DNA from: Planctomycetota bacterium
Lineage (GTDB): Bacteria > Planctomycetota > Phycisphaerae > Phycisphaerales > SM1A02
Reading direction: 5' to 3'
DNA length: 64,000 nucleotides
NCBI GenBank assembly: GCA_026386795.1
Contig: JAPLMU010000126.1
Span: 1 to 64,000 of the forward strand
The notes under the pieces are model-generated. The model did no database searches and was not told the DNA's origin. It saw only the letters and a list, made by a program, of their open reading frames with translations. Positions 34,624-43,867 of the stretch are shown here, piece by piece. Within the stretch, counting starts at the first letter, position 1, and each line of letters starts with the position of its first letter. The translations under genes were made by a program, and so were the position numbers.

Positions 34624-36446
34624 CGTGCGTCCCCCTTCGCGGTACGCAGGCGCGCTGCGTCGAGTGAATCGATCGCGCGCTGAGCTTCGGCAGCAAGTTC
34701 GGCGGGAGCGGCAGCCCCGGCATAGCGGGCACGATCACAGTGCCCAAGGAACTCAGCGATGCGGGTACGGAGTTCATGATTCACACCGGCAGTCGCCAGC
34801 ACGCGTTCAAGGTCCCCGCGCGTGAGCGTTCCTGCTGGGCGGCCCGTCATGTCTTCTACAAATCCGGTGATGGCTCCGGCAAGTCCGGCTGCGTCGGTTG
34901 CCGCGCGGAGACGACCGTCGGCAGTGCGGCGCGCCCGGCTGCGACGTGAGAGACCGCCGTCGCGCGCGTGCCTTGCCCGGTGCCAACGGACGGCGAGTGC
35001 GCCCGCGGCGGCAATGGGTGGGACGAAGAGGCCCGCTAGTTCGAGTGGCCCCGTGCTCAGCCGTTCGTCTGCAAGCAGCGCATCGGTGACCGGCCGATTT
35101 GCTACCAAGCCGCTCTGCACTTCGGTCAGTTGCGTTCCTGGTGTTGACGCATCGTTCCCAGTCGCACCAGCGCCGCTGACGATCTTTGAGAGATCCATCT
35201 GATTGGCGGGAGTGACTGTGATCGGAACCGGCTGGCTACGACTCACAACATATTTGCGATTCTGCGGGTCAAACGCGCTGTATTCGATCGGCGGGATCGC
35301 GGCTGTTCCGGCGCGCAGGGGTCGCACAGTGACGGTAAATCGCTTGGTGCTGCCACTGACGACTCCGGAAAGCGGCTCATTTGGAACTCGGAACTCTCGG
35401 GCGAGCGTGGCGTCGGCTGCGAGGGCGGGGGGCTGCAGCGTTTCGAGATTCGCGCCGCCGCGGATATCGGTGATCGCAAGTGTCAGCGTCACAGGATCGC
35501 CGACAGCAACAGTCGTTGGCTTGGCGGTGACGGCAATCGCGAATGCACCCACCGCACCGCTAAATGAAGCAGGTCGGTCAATCTCCGGAAGAGGAAGAAT
35601 GGTCACGCCCGATGCAGTCGCCGTTATCGAGAGCGGCCGTGATTCGCTGATCGTGAGTTGGCGATCAAGAAAGAGGTTCTGCACTTCACGCAGCGCAAGC
35701 GGATACGTCATGCGAATGCGGACCGTGCCGATTTCCGGTGCACCTGTCTTCGGCGGCCACGTGCGGCGCGTCAATTCATAGTTGAAGTATGTGTCACCAT
35801 TCCGAATTTCCTGCTGCGCACGCGGCGCGGCGTTACGCTGCCTGAGTTCGCCGACTTGCTGCTCAAAGACGCCCCATTCGCTGCCCTGTAGATCAACGAG
35901 TTGCCACATCTGTGACTCGTTCAATTGACCGTACGTGGCATCCTTGTAGGCGCGAACGCTGATCCGAAGAATCAGGTCGAGCGGCTGACCAACATAGCCC
36001 TCAGCCGGCAGGCCAATGACTTCAGCGGAAAGAAGGTTGCCAGCGTCACTCTTCAAGACTTGAACGCGCTGCGGCTTGCTGCGGATTTCCTTTCCGTCAA
36101 CCTCCACAGAGAGCGCGGGAATGTCGATGCTGCCTGCTCGTTCGGGCGTGATTTCGACTGCGTAGGTCACCGTGGACGAATTGCGCACGCGACCGTTGCG
36201 TAGTTCGGTCATGGACTGCCGGCCGCGTTCGATCACACGAACTGTTGCGCCAGCGATTTCCGGAGCGACCGGCGGCTTCACATCACCGGCATCGGTGACT
36301 TCGATGGTCACCAGTATCGGTGCGCCTTCGTATGCATTGCCCTCCGGCATGCGGAAGTGCGCGTCTCCCGCGGCGGCGGTTCGCAGCAGGGAGAGGGAGA
36401 GGCAGAGGAGGATGGCGAGGATCGTTACACGCATTCGGGTGATCAC
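34620..36446 (-). CDS. batD: BatD family protein
   Basis: A 608-residue membrane-anchored protein with a signal peptide (ILAILLCLSLSLLRTAAAG) and a series of Ig-like beta domains: EGAPILVTIEVTDAG, GYVGQPLDLILRISV, AVGDPVTLTLAIT. A membrane helix near residue 465 (LAGLFVPPIAAAGALAVRW) precedes a cytoplasmic helical tail. Bat proteins are linked to aerotolerance and MoxR-VWA chaperone-like complexes, but the biochemical role is unsettled. It overlaps both neighbours by 4 nt. Confidence 0.82.
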   Translation of the reverse strand: MITRMRVTILAILLCLSLSLLRTAAAGDAHFRMPEGNAYEGAPILVTIEVTDAGDVKPPVAPEIAGATVRVIERGRQSMTELRNGRVRNSSTVTYAVEITPERAGSIDIPALSVEVDGKEIRSKPQRVQVLKSDAGNLLSAEVIGLPAEGYVGQPLDLILRISVRAYKDATYGQLNESQMWQLVDLQGSEWGVFEQQVGELRQRNAAPRAQQEIRNGDTYFNYELTRRTWPPKTGAPEIGTVRIRMTYPLALREVQNLFLDRQLTISESRPLSITATASGVTILPLPEIDRPASFSGAVGAFAIAVTAKPTTVAVGDPVTLTLAITDIRGGANLETLQPPALAADATLAREFRVPNEPLSGVVSGSTKRFTVTVRPLRAGTAAIPPIEYSAFDPQNRKYVVSRSQPVPITVTPANQMDLSKIVSGAGATGNDASTPGTQLTEVQSGLVANRPVTDALLADERLSTGPLELAGLFVPPIAAAGALAVRWHRARHARDGGLSRRSRARRTADGRLRAATDAAGLAGAITGFVEDMTGRPAGTLTRGDLERVLATAGVNHELRTRIAEFLGHCDRARYAGAAAPAELAAEAQRAIDSLDAARLRTAKGDAR

Positions 36447-37771
36447 CAGTCCTTGATCGGCTTACGGCCGCGCGCGGCTTCGGCCTGCACTTTGCGCTCC
36501 TGCGCGGCGCGTCGTTCGTGCTCGCGATCGCGCACCGACTGCAGGAGGCGGTCAGCCTGATCCTTGGTCATTTGACCATCCTTTGGCTGCCCCGGCTCGC
36601 CAGGCTTCGGCTCCTCTGGAGGCTTCTGATCTTCAGGGGACTTTGCGTCCTGATCCTTCTTGTCGTCCTTGTCCTTCTTGTCGCCTTGATCCTTCTTGTC
36701 GCCCTGATCCTTCTTGTCGCCTTGATCCTTCTTGTCGTCTTGATCCTTCTTGTCGTCCTGGTCCTTCTTGTCGTCCTTGTCCTTCTTGTCGGCCTGGTCC
36801 TTTTTGTCGCCCTGGTCCTTTTTGTCGCCCTGGTCCTTTTTGTCGCCTTGATCCTTCTTGTCGCCTTGGTCCTTCTTGTCGTCCTTGTCCTTCTTGTCGC
36901 CCTGATCCTTCTTGTCGTCCTTCTTCTGCTGCTCGTCTTGCTTCTTCTTCAGCTCTTCGAGGGCGCGAATGAGGCGCAGGCTCTGCTCCGCGTTTGCGCG
37001 GGATTCTTGATCAGCGGGGTTCGCGTAGGCCGCGTCTTTGAATCCTCCAAGACTCTTGTTGGCATCGGCAATCGCTTGCTTCAGTGCCTCGGGATCGATC
37101 TTGGCCTCGGGATCGATCTTTGCCTCGGGGCCTTCTTTCGCCTCGCCAGTCGCTGCAGTGCGCTGCTCGTCAAGCATGCGCTGCGCGGCTTCGGCCTGCG
37201 TTCGCGTTGCGCTGTAGAAACTGGCAGCGCGGTTGTATAGGCTCGATGCACTCAGCGCAGCGTCGGTATGTTCGCCGTTCGATGCTGCATTGCTTGCTCG
37301 CGCGAACGCCTTGGCGGCATCCTGGAACTTGCCTGCTTTGTAGAGCGAAACACCCATGTTGTACGCAGCGTCGGCGGCATCAGGCCGTGCCGCGAGCGCG
37401 GCTTCGTATGCGGCGGCAGCGCCGGCAAAGTCACCGCTCTGATGCGCTGCCTCGCCCGCGCGAACGGCGCTGCGGAAATCAACTGGTTCATGCGCCGTCT
37501 CAGGCGCGCGAACCTTCTCGCTCTGTTGCCCACCGTCTTGCCCGTTGCCTTGCGCCGCGGGCATTGCTGCCCCAGGCGCACTCTTCGCGCCTGCCATCGG
37601 CGGAGTCTGTCGCGCGGCCGCTGGTGCACTCTTCGCGCCTCCCATCGGCGCATCCGCCCGCCCAGCATCCGCCCGAGGTGCGTTCTGCCGCGTCGTGGGA
37701 TTCACTTGACCGAACGCGTGGAGCGCAATCGAGGCCACCAGACCCAATGCAATCGCTGTAGTCCGATTCAT
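36443..37771 (-). CDS. batC: BatC-like TPR protein with KKD-repeat tail
   Basis: A 442-residue protein. A signal peptide (MNRTTAIALGLVASIALHAFG) is followed by a low-complexity Pro/Ala region. TPRs come next: GEAAHQSGDFAGAAAAYEAALAARP, DAAYNMGVSLYKAGKFQDAAKAFARA. Fifteen hexapeptide repeats of the DKKDQG type follow, then a basic tail (RREHERRAAQERKVQAEAARGRKPIKDW in part). The ATG at 37771 overlaps the batB stop (ATGA), which fixes the start. The repeat is highly charged and probably disordered, perhaps a spacer through the periplasm. Confidence 0.8.
   Translation of the reverse strand: MNRTTAIALGLVASIALHAFGQVNPTTRQNAPRADAGRADAPMGGAKSAPAAARQTPPMAGAKSAPGAAMPAAQGNGQDGGQQSEKVRAPETAHEPVDFRSAVRAGEAAHQSGDFAGAAAAYEAALAARPDAADAAYNMGVSLYKAGKFQDAAKAFARASNAASNGEHTDAALSASSLYNRAASFYSATRTQAEAAQRMLDEQRTAATGEAKEGPEAKIDPEAKIDPEALKQAIADANKSLGGFKDAAYANPADQESRANAEQSLRLIRALEELKKKQDEQQKKDDKKDQGDKKDKDDKKDQGDKKDQGDKKDQGDKKDQGDKKDQADKKDKDDKKDQDDKKDQDDKKDQGDKKDQGDKKDQGDKKDKDDKKDQDAKSPEDQKPPEEPKPGEPGQPKDGQMTKDQADRLLQSVRDREHERRAAQERKVQAEAARGRKPIKDW
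36647..36916. repeat. 15 tandem 18-bp repeats inside batC
   Basis: The 270-bp block encodes fifteen DKKDxx hexapeptides (DQG, DKD, DQA and DQD variants). The plus strand reads as repeated CCTTCTTGTCGCC-like units, which explains the hydrophobic antisense ORF at 36518. Such repeats are prone to length change. Confidence 0.95.
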
Positions 37772-38817
37772 TGCGCACCATCCTCCGTCTTGGGCGCGCG
37801 GCGCGCTGGGATGACGCTTCCAACAAGGAGGAAGACAAATGCGAGTCCAGCAAACCACTGGAAGCGCGGGGTGCGACGCGTGACCGTTGCATCTTCAAAT
37901 TCCTTGCGTTCAAGCGCGCCGACAGTCTGCGCGTAGGCACGTGCCATATCAACGCGACCAGTTCCGGCTGGAATGAATGCGCCGCCACCTGCAAGCGCGG
38001 TCTCGCGGAGGACGCGCTCGTCCATCTTGCTCCACACTTCCTGACCGTCGTAGACGAGGTATTGAACCCCGTCCTTGGTGCGAGATTCCGGAATGCGCGC
38101 GCCTTCCCGGGAGTCCCCGATTCCAACTGCATACACATGCACTCCGTTCTTCTCGAGTACGGCCTTTGCAGTGGCAATTGGATCGGCATCGCCGGTGTCG
38201 AGGTCTTCGCCGTCCGAGAGGATGATGATGGCGCGGCTTCCAGCAGATGCCGGCGGGAAACTCGCGGCCGCGAGTGCAATGGCGTTCGCCAATGCGGTGC
38301 CGCCGCGCGCACCGGAAAGTGGAACGAGTTCCCCGAGCGTGGTACGGAATGCCCCGTAATTCAGAGTGAGTGGAACGCGCATCGCCGCAGTACCAGCGAA
38401 TTCAACCAGTCCGATGCGGTCCCCGCCAAGGGACTCCACGGTCTCCTCTACAAATTGCCGCGCGCGTGAAAGGCGGTCAGGCGTTGCATCTTGCGCGGTC
38501 ATTGACCGGCTGACATCCATAACGAAGAAGACATCTGCGCCGCGGCGCTTCACCTCTTCAACTTGAGCGCCCCAGCGCGGGTCCATCAGTGCAGGAACCA
38601 ATGCCGCCAGCGCAGCCAGCGCCAGCACAGCACGCACGAAAGGCCGCGCTGCATTGGCACGCGGCGCGATGGAACGCAAGAGCGGCGCATCAGCAAACGA
38701 AGCGATAGCGCGCGCGCGTCCGCGCGTTCGGATGACTACAAGCACCACCAGTGCAAGCACTGCCCAGATCCAATTCAGTGCTGCAGGATTGGCAAACATG
38801 AAGTCCATGGGATTCAT
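37768..38817 (-). CDS. batB: BatB-like VWA domain protein
   Basis: A 349-residue inner-membrane protein. An N-terminal helix (WIWAVLALVVLVVIRT), a second helix (ALAALAALVPALMDP), then a VWA domain with an intact MIDAS motif in VMDVSRSMTAQD (DxSxS), GLVEFAGTA and IILSDGEDLD. A C-terminal helix (FAGLAFVFLLVGSVIP) completes the BatA/BatB layout. The ATG at 38817 overlaps the batA stop; the earlier ATG at 38832 is less likely. Confidence 0.85.
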   Translation of the reverse strand: MNPMDFMFANPAALNWIWAVLALVVLVVIRTRGRARAIASFADAPLLRSIAPRANAARPFVRAVLALAALAALVPALMDPRWGAQVEEVKRRGADVFFVMDVSRSMTAQDATPDRLSRARQFVEETVESLGGDRIGLVEFAGTAAMRVPLTLNYGAFRTTLGELVPLSGARGGTALANAIALAAASFPPASAGSRAIIILSDGEDLDTGDADPIATAKAVLEKNGVHVYAVGIGDSREGARIPESRTKDGVQYLVYDGQEVWSKMDERVLRETALAGGGAFIPAGTGRVDMARAYAQTVGALERKEFEDATVTRRTPRFQWFAGLAFVFLLVGSVIPARRAPKTEDGAQ

Positions 38818-39899
38818 GGCAACATCCTCCAACGCGTCTGCGCGAGCAGCAGTTCAGCGGCGATCAATAGAAACGCAATCAAGAGGAGCGGCGGAAATTG
38901 CACGCCGGCAATGTCGGAACCTTCAACCGCAAGATCGCGGAACTGCAAGTAGCGCCGCTGTTCGGTGGTGGTCTTCTCAAGACGATTGATAGTTTCGTAG
39001 ATCGACTCCAAACTGCGTGAGTCGGTAGCGCGGAAGTACTGACCGCCAGTGAGCGTGGCCATCTCCTTCAAGAGTTTCTCGTCGATGTGTACGGGTACCG
39101 GCACGAGCCGCGTACCACCAAACGGCATTTGCATTGGGTAGGGCGCCTCGCCGATCGTTCCCATCCCCACGGCGTACAAGGTGATTCCGTAGGTCTTGCA
39201 AATTTCAGCAGCAGTCGTTGGAGCAATATCGCCGGCGTTATTTTCGCCATCGGTGAGGAGAATGATCACCTTGCTCTTTGGCTTCGGAAGATCGCCGCCG
39301 CGTTCCGTGGCGTCGCGGAGCCGCTCCGCAGCGAGTGCCACCGCTTCGCCAATTGCCGTGCCGTCCTCGCCGCGATTGCCGGCAACAGTAACCGTATCAA
39401 GCACCTGTACGAGGTAGTCGTGATCAAGCGTGAGCGGGCAGATACTGTCGGCGTACCGGGCGAACGAGATGAGCCCGATGAGATCACTCGGACGACCATC
39501 AAGTCCAGCGCCACCAAGAACGAATCGCCCGGCAACTTCTTTCAGCGCCGTCAATCGATCAGCGCGCTCGCCATCCTTCTGGAAGTCCATTGCCAGCATC
39601 GAACTTGACCGGTCAACCACGATCTCGATGGCGACGCCTTCGACATAGACGCGGGTTTGCTCGTTGGCCTTGATCGGGCGCGCGATGCATACGGCGAGCG
39701 TTACCAGCGCTGCCATCCGCAACAGCAGCGGCAACCACCAAGTGCGAGAAACGAGCGTGGCGCCGGCCGCACGCAGCGGCGCAACCGAAGGAAATCCGAT
39801 CGTGGCGCGCGAGCGAGGGCGGGCAACGGCAATCCATGCCATTGGAACAGCCAAGAGCAGCAACAGCCACCACACACTGCTTTCGTGGAATCCGTTCAT
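38814..39899 (-). CDS. batA: BatA-like VWA domain protein
   Basis: A 361-residue protein with helices near the N-terminus (WWLLLLLAVPMAWIAVA and LLRMAALVTLAVCIA), a VWA domain with MIDAS residues in VVDRSSSMLAMDF, LIGLISFA and ILLTDGENNAGD, and a C-terminal helix (LLLIAFLLIAAELLLA). VWA proteins of this operon are thought to bind partners in a metal-dependent way, with MoxR as a remodelling ATPase. It overlaps its neighbours by 4 nt on both sides. Confidence 0.87.
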   Translation of the reverse strand: MNGFHESSVWWLLLLLAVPMAWIAVARPRSRATIGFPSVAPLRAAGATLVSRTWWLPLLLRMAALVTLAVCIARPIKANEQTRVYVEGVAIEIVVDRSSSMLAMDFQKDGERADRLTALKEVAGRFVLGGAGLDGRPSDLIGLISFARYADSICPLTLDHDYLVQVLDTVTVAGNRGEDGTAIGEAVALAAERLRDATERGGDLPKPKSKVIILLTDGENNAGDIAPTTAAEICKTYGITLYAVGMGTIGEAPYPMQMPFGGTRLVPVPVHIDEKLLKEMATLTGGQYFRATDSRSLESIYETINRLEKTTTEQRRYLQFRDLAVEGSDIAGVQFPPLLLIAFLLIAAELLLAQTRWRMLP

Positions 39900-40906
39900 G
39901 ACTCCGCCTCGCTTGGAGGCGGGGCGGTTCGCTCGACAAATCCGCGCATGGCGGTGAGGGCGTGCGCGCAGGTGTCAGTCCCCGGGCGTGCCGCCGCAAA
40001 TTTCACCATGTCCGCGCTGCGTAAAAACGCACCGAGCGTGCGCTCGTGTTCCCCAGCAAGATTCGGATGGTGCGCCGCTTGCCCAAGGAATTCCTGCGTG
40101 GTCTGATCGGGCGCAGCAATCTGGTAACGCCTCTCCACATACGTGCGAACAACATCAGAAAGACGAACGAAGAATCCTTCCACATCACCGCGCTCGGGGA
40201 GCCGCTGCGATTCCAAGATGTCAAACTCGCGGCGCGCCCATTCATCGGGTGCAACCGGAATCACCACGGGCTGATGTGTTGGTCGACGCATGAGCCACCA
40301 GACAAATCCGCCAGCAATAGCGGTTGCACCTGCAGCAATCAGCCACCACCACCACGCGCGTGTATCGATTTCAACTGGCCCGCGAATGTCAGACGCCAAT
40401 TCGGTCAGAGGAAGGTTGCCGCCGAGGAGAGTCGTGAGCGTGATGCTGGTAGCGGGCACCGTGACAGCCGTCTTGGTTCCATCAGCACTGGTCATGGAAA
40501 CTGTGACGGCAGGCACATCAAGCGTTCCCGCTTCCCATGCAACAAGTTCCGCCACCATGCTTGTTTGACCGGCAGCGGACGGCTTGCTCAATGCCGGGCG
40601 TACATCAAAGCGCCCGAACGTTGTTCCAATTTCAGGAAGTTGCAGCGACACGTCAGCTGGCGTGGTAGCGACGATTTGCATCGTGATTGATGCGCCAGGC
40701 TGCCAGTGCTGCGCATCGAGCGTTCGAGTCACGCTGAGCTTGCCTTCTTTGACTTCCTGCACCACACGCGACTGCTTGGGCGCGCGTTCCGTTGCGCGCG
40801 GGACAGGGCGCGGCGCAATGACCGGCGCAGTGCTCGAGTCTTGCGCAAGCGCCGGCCCACTTACAGTGAGCAAGGCGGCGATGAAAGTCGCAAGCGTCTT
40901 CTTCAT
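39896..40906 (-). CDS. Single-pass membrane protein of the Bat operon (DUF4381-like)
   Basis: A 336-residue protein. A signal peptide (ATFIAALLTVSGPALAQ) leads to an extracytoplasmic beta-domain (PGASITMQIVATTPADVSLQLPE). A membrane helix near residue 190 follows (WWWWLIAAGATAIAGGFVWWLM), then a cytoplasmic helical domain (GFFVRLSDVVRTYVERRY, QTTQEFLGQAA). The position between DUF58 and batA and the helix-plus-cytoplasmic layout match the DUF4381-type anchor protein of MoxR-VWA operons. It overlaps both neighbours by 4 nt. Confidence 0.6.
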   Translation of the reverse strand: MKKTLATFIAALLTVSGPALAQDSSTAPVIAPRPVPRATERAPKQSRVVQEVKEGKLSVTRTLDAQHWQPGASITMQIVATTPADVSLQLPEIGTTFGRFDVRPALSKPSAAGQTSMVAELVAWEAGTLDVPAVTVSMTSADGTKTAVTVPATSITLTTLLGGNLPLTELASDIRGPVEIDTRAWWWWLIAAGATAIAGGFVWWLMRRPTHQPVVIPVAPDEWARREFDILESQRLPERGDVEGFFVRLSDVVRTYVERRYQIAAPDQTTQEFLGQAAHHPNLAGEHERTLGAFLRSADMVKFAAARPGTDTCAHALTAMRGFVERTAPPPSEAES

Positions 40907-41808
40907 CGTGCCCTCCGTGCCTCGCGGCGGCGGAAGAACGTGGTAAGCGGCGCAACAAAGTCGCTACCAGTCTCCACGCGGATCGCTTCCGAGCGGAGTT
41001 TGCGAAGTGTTTCGTCGAGCAAGGATCCTTCGGCCGCAGCCAGTTGCGCGAATCGATTGCGAACCGCCTTTGATCCAAGGTCAACCACAATGCACTCGCC
41101 AGTTTCTTCGTCCATGAATTCAGCGAGTCCAAGTGCTGGCAGCGCATGCTCACGGCGATCGCGAATCAGGACAGGAATCACATCGTGTTTCATGCGCGCA
41201 ATGCGTAGCGCGTCTTCCCAAGGCTCGCCGCCTTTGGCAGAGACGGTATTGGAACGCCAATCGCTGATCACAAAGAGCACCGAGCGACGGCTGAGCATGC
41301 GAGTTGCCTCGGCAACAGCACCACCGATGTCCGTGCCACGGCTCGTTGGTTCGAAAGCCAACAGATCACGAACGATGCGCAACACATGGCGCGAACCCTT
41401 TCGCGGCGGAACAACAAGTTCGACGCGATCGGTGAAGCAGACGAGGCCAACACGGTCGTTCGAACGAATGGCGCTGAATGCGATCGTCGCCGCGATTTCC
41501 GCAGCCAATTCGCGCTTCAATTGCGCATGCGTTCCGAAGGAAAGTGAGCCGCTCAGGTCAACCGCCAACATCACCGTGAGCTCGCGCTCTTCGCGGAACA
41601 ACTTGACGTGCGGAAAACCTGTGCGAGCGCTGACATTCCAATCAATAGAGCGAACGTCATCGCCGTACTGATACGGGCGGACTTCTTCGAATTCCATTCC
41701 GCGTCCCTTAAATGCGGAACGGAACTGGCCCGCCATCACGTCGCTCACCAGGTGAGACGTGCGGATTTCGATGCGGCGGACCTTGCGAAGCAGTTCAGAC
41801 GTCTGCAT
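40903..41808 (-). CDS. DUF58 domain protein
   Basis: A 301-residue protein with the DUF58 hallmark GRGMEFEEVRPYQYGDDVR and SIDWNVSARTG (about 36-65). It then has a VWA-like part with AVDLSGSLSFG (DxSxS) and LFVISDW. DUF58 proteins almost always follow moxR and act with it. It starts 8 nt after the moxR stop. Confidence 0.93.
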   Translation of the reverse strand: MQTSELLRKVRRIEIRTSHLVSDVMAGQFRSAFKGRGMEFEEVRPYQYGDDVRSIDWNVSARTGFPHVKLFREERELTVMLAVDLSGSLSFGTHAQLKRELAAEIAATIAFSAIRSNDRVGLVCFTDRVELVVPPRKGSRHVLRIVRDLLAFEPTSRGTDIGGAVAEATRMLSRRSVLFVISDWRSNTVSAKGGEPWEDALRIARMKHDVIPVLIRDRREHALPALGLAEFMDEETGECIVVDLGSKAVRNRFAQLAAAEGSLLDETLRKLRSEAIRVETGSDFVAPLTTFFRRREARRAR

Positions 41809-41816
41809 GGCGTTGG

Positions 41817-42818
41817 TCAGGGAACGGGGACATGCTCAAGAAGCGCGCGCACAACATCATCGGAGGTCTTCTCCAACGCTTCGGCTTCATAACTGAGACC
41901 AAGGCGATGGCGAAGTACGGCGTGCGCCACATCCTTGACGTCTTGCGGTACTACGAACCCGCGACCATCGATGAATGCCTTGGCACGCGCGGTCTGCGCA
42001 AGGGCCAGCGTCGCACGCGGCGAGGCCCCGTATTGCAGCAGATCTTTCACCGGCACCTTGTACGCAGCGGGATCGCGGCTCGCAACAACCAAGGCGACGA
42101 TGTAGTCCTTAATGCTGTCGTCCACAAAGATCTCGTCAACCACGGCGCGTGCAGCGCGGATCTCTTCGGGTTGCATCACCGGCTTCACGGAAATCTTGCC
42201 AGTGGTGCGCGACATTCGATCGAGAATCTGCCGCTCTTCCGTGCGCGTTGGGTAGGTGATCACGATCTTCAATAGGAACCGATCCACCTGCGCCTCGGGG
42301 AGCGGGTAAGTGCCTTCCTGTTCAATTGGATTCTGCGTAGCAAGCACCAAGAATGGGTCGTCCATCTTGAAGGTCTCGCCGCCGATGGTCACTTGTCGTT
42401 CCTGCATCGCTTCAAGCAGCGCGCTCTGCACCTTGGCGGGTGCGCGATTGATTTCGTCGGCGAGGACGATGTTGGCGAAGACCGGACCCTTCTTGACGCT
42501 GAACTCATGCGTGGCGGGGCTGTACACCATGGTTCCGATCAAGTCCGACGGCAAGAGATCGGGCGTGAACTGGATGCGATGGAACGACGTGCGAATGGCA
42601 GCAGCAAGCGTGGCAACCGCGGTCGTCTTTGCGAGTCCCGGAACGCCTTCGATCAGAATGTGCCCGTTGCACAGCAGGCCGATGATCAAGCCTTCAAGCA
42701 GTTCGTGCTGCCCGACAATGACTTGCTGTAGTTCCTGCTTCAGGAGCGCGAACGGCGGATGAGCCGCCTTCACCTTCTGCTCAATGGCACCGATATCGTG
42801 TTGGGTGATCGTGGTCAT
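41817..42818 (-). CDS. moxR: MoxR-type AAA+ ATPase
   Basis: A 333-residue AAA+ ATPase of the AAA_3 group, first gene of the Bat operon. Walker A GVPGLAKTT, Walker B IVLADEINRAP with the following KVQSALLEAMQE, sensor ATQNPIEQEGTYPLPEAQ and an arginine-rich lid are clear. MoxR ATPases are thought to remodel or load cofactors into VWA-containing partners. The ATG at 42818 is preferred over the upstream TTG at 42839. Confidence 0.94.
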   Translation of the reverse strand: MTTITQHDIGAIEQKVKAAHPPFALLKQELQQVIVGQHELLEGLIIGLLCNGHILIEGVPGLAKTTAVATLAAAIRTSFHRIQFTPDLLPSDLIGTMVYSPATHEFSVKKGPVFANIVLADEINRAPAKVQSALLEAMQERQVTIGGETFKMDDPFLVLATQNPIEQEGTYPLPEAQVDRFLLKIVITYPTRTEERQILDRMSRTTGKISVKPVMQPEEIRAARAVVDEIFVDDSIKDYIVALVVASRDPAAYKVPVKDLLQYGASPRATLALAQTARAKAFIDGRGFVVPQDVKDVAHAVLRHRLGLSYEAEALEKTSDDVVRALLEHVPVP

Positions 42819-42870
42819 AGTGTTCTCATTTCGTGTCAAAGACAGTGCGTGGGGAAGTCAGGATATTCGT

Positions 42871-43740
42871 TCACCATCCATAGGCGTGGACGATGGCTTG
42901 TGTCCCGGAGCGTGCGTAGCCAGCCTCCGCAAGCGCCGCATAGGTGCGCTCAGCGGCGGTGGCACAGGGCAAGTCCAGGCCCAAGGCACGCGCTTCATCG
43001 AGCGCGATACGAAGGTCCTTCAGGAAGTGTTCGATGAAAAATCCGGGTGCAAAGTCAGATTTTAAGATTCGTGGGGCTAAGTTGGTCAGTGACCAGCTTG
43101 CCGCCGCGCCGCCGCCGACCGATTGAAGCACAGTTTCCGGATCCAGTCCGGCCCGCTTGGCATAGGAAAGTGCCTCTGCCATCCCCAGCATGGTGCCGGC
43201 AATGAGCAGTTGATTCACCATTTTGGTGTGCTGCCCGGCGCCGGGGGGCCCCTGCAGCACGATCGTCTTGCCAACAAGACTTAAAAGCGGCTGAGCCGCT
43301 TGGAAAGCAGCATCCGTCCCGCCGCACATGATGGAAAGGGTGGCGTTGCGGGCCCCGATATCTCCGCCAGAGACGGGTGCATCGATGGCGAGCGTGCCAG
43401 CCGCTGCAGCACGTTCGGCGATGCGGCGTGCAAGGGCGGGGCTGCTCGTAGTGAAATCAATGAGGAGCGCGGGGGCGCGCTTGGCGGCCAGCGTGCCGTG
43501 TGGTCCAAGGTGCGCAGCTTCGACATCTTCTGGATAGCCAACCATGGAACAGACGATTTCCGCCTCTTCAGCCAAGTCCCGCGCTGATTCTGCCCACCGT
43601 GCCCCCTCGGCAAGTAGCGATTCCGCCCGTGCCCGTGTGCGCGTATGGATGATCAGCGGATGACCCGCCTTCATCAGATGCCTTGCCATGGATGCGCCCA
43701 TGACGCCCGCTCCGATCCAACCGATGGTTCCGTGTGCCAT
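42871..43740 (-). CDS. 3-hydroxyisobutyrate dehydrogenase family oxidoreductase
   Basis: A 289-residue NAD(P)-dependent beta-hydroxyacid dehydrogenase. The Rossmann motif GWIGAGVMGASMARHL (7-22), the substrate-binding DAPVSGGDIGARNATLSIM (about 120-138), and the catalytic lysine in GAGQHTKMVNQLL (about 173) match the family. Relatives act on 3-hydroxyisobutyrate, tartronate semialdehyde or glyoxylate; the substrate is not determined here. It lies 52 bp upstream of moxR on the same strand. Confidence 0.9.
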   Translation of the reverse strand: MAHGTIGWIGAGVMGASMARHLMKAGHPLIIHTRTRARAESLLAEGARWAESARDLAEEAEIVCSMVGYPEDVEAAHLGPHGTLAAKRAPALLIDFTTSSPALARRIAERAAAAGTLAIDAPVSGGDIGARNATLSIMCGGTDAAFQAAQPLLSLVGKTIVLQGPPGAGQHTKMVNQLLIAGTMLGMAEALSYAKRAGLDPETVLQSVGGGAAASWSLTNLAPRILKSDFAPGFFIEHFLKDLRIALDEARALGLDLPCATAAERTYAALAEAGYARSGTQAIVHAYGW

Positions 43741-43800
43741 GGCTAAAGCCTAGCCGGACGCGGCCCTGTAGGTGCCGATAAGCATCACTGACTTTCGCGC

Positions 43801-43828
43801 TTGCGGCAACGGCGGGGTCCGCTACACT
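43801..43828 (+). promoter_or_regulatory. Promoter: TTGCGG, 16-bp spacer, TACACT
   Basis: TTGCGG at 43801-43806 and TACACT at 43823-43828 are 16 bp apart, the same form as the rpoZ promoter. The start point would be about 43835, 33 nt before the next gene. Confidence 0.65.
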
Positions 43829-43867
43829 ACGCGGCTCGGCGCAGCCTGCCTGCGCGAGGAGAACACC

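Noticed and set aside
36647-36916. CRISPR-like regular repeats
   Set aside because: The repeats are 18-bp coding units without spacers, inside batC; no CRISPR array or cas gene exists in the window.
36518-37240. 240-codon plus-strand ORF rich in Leu/Val (LLVVLVLLVALILL)
   Set aside because: It is the antisense of the DKKDQG repeats of batC, which automatically gives a hydrophobic frame.
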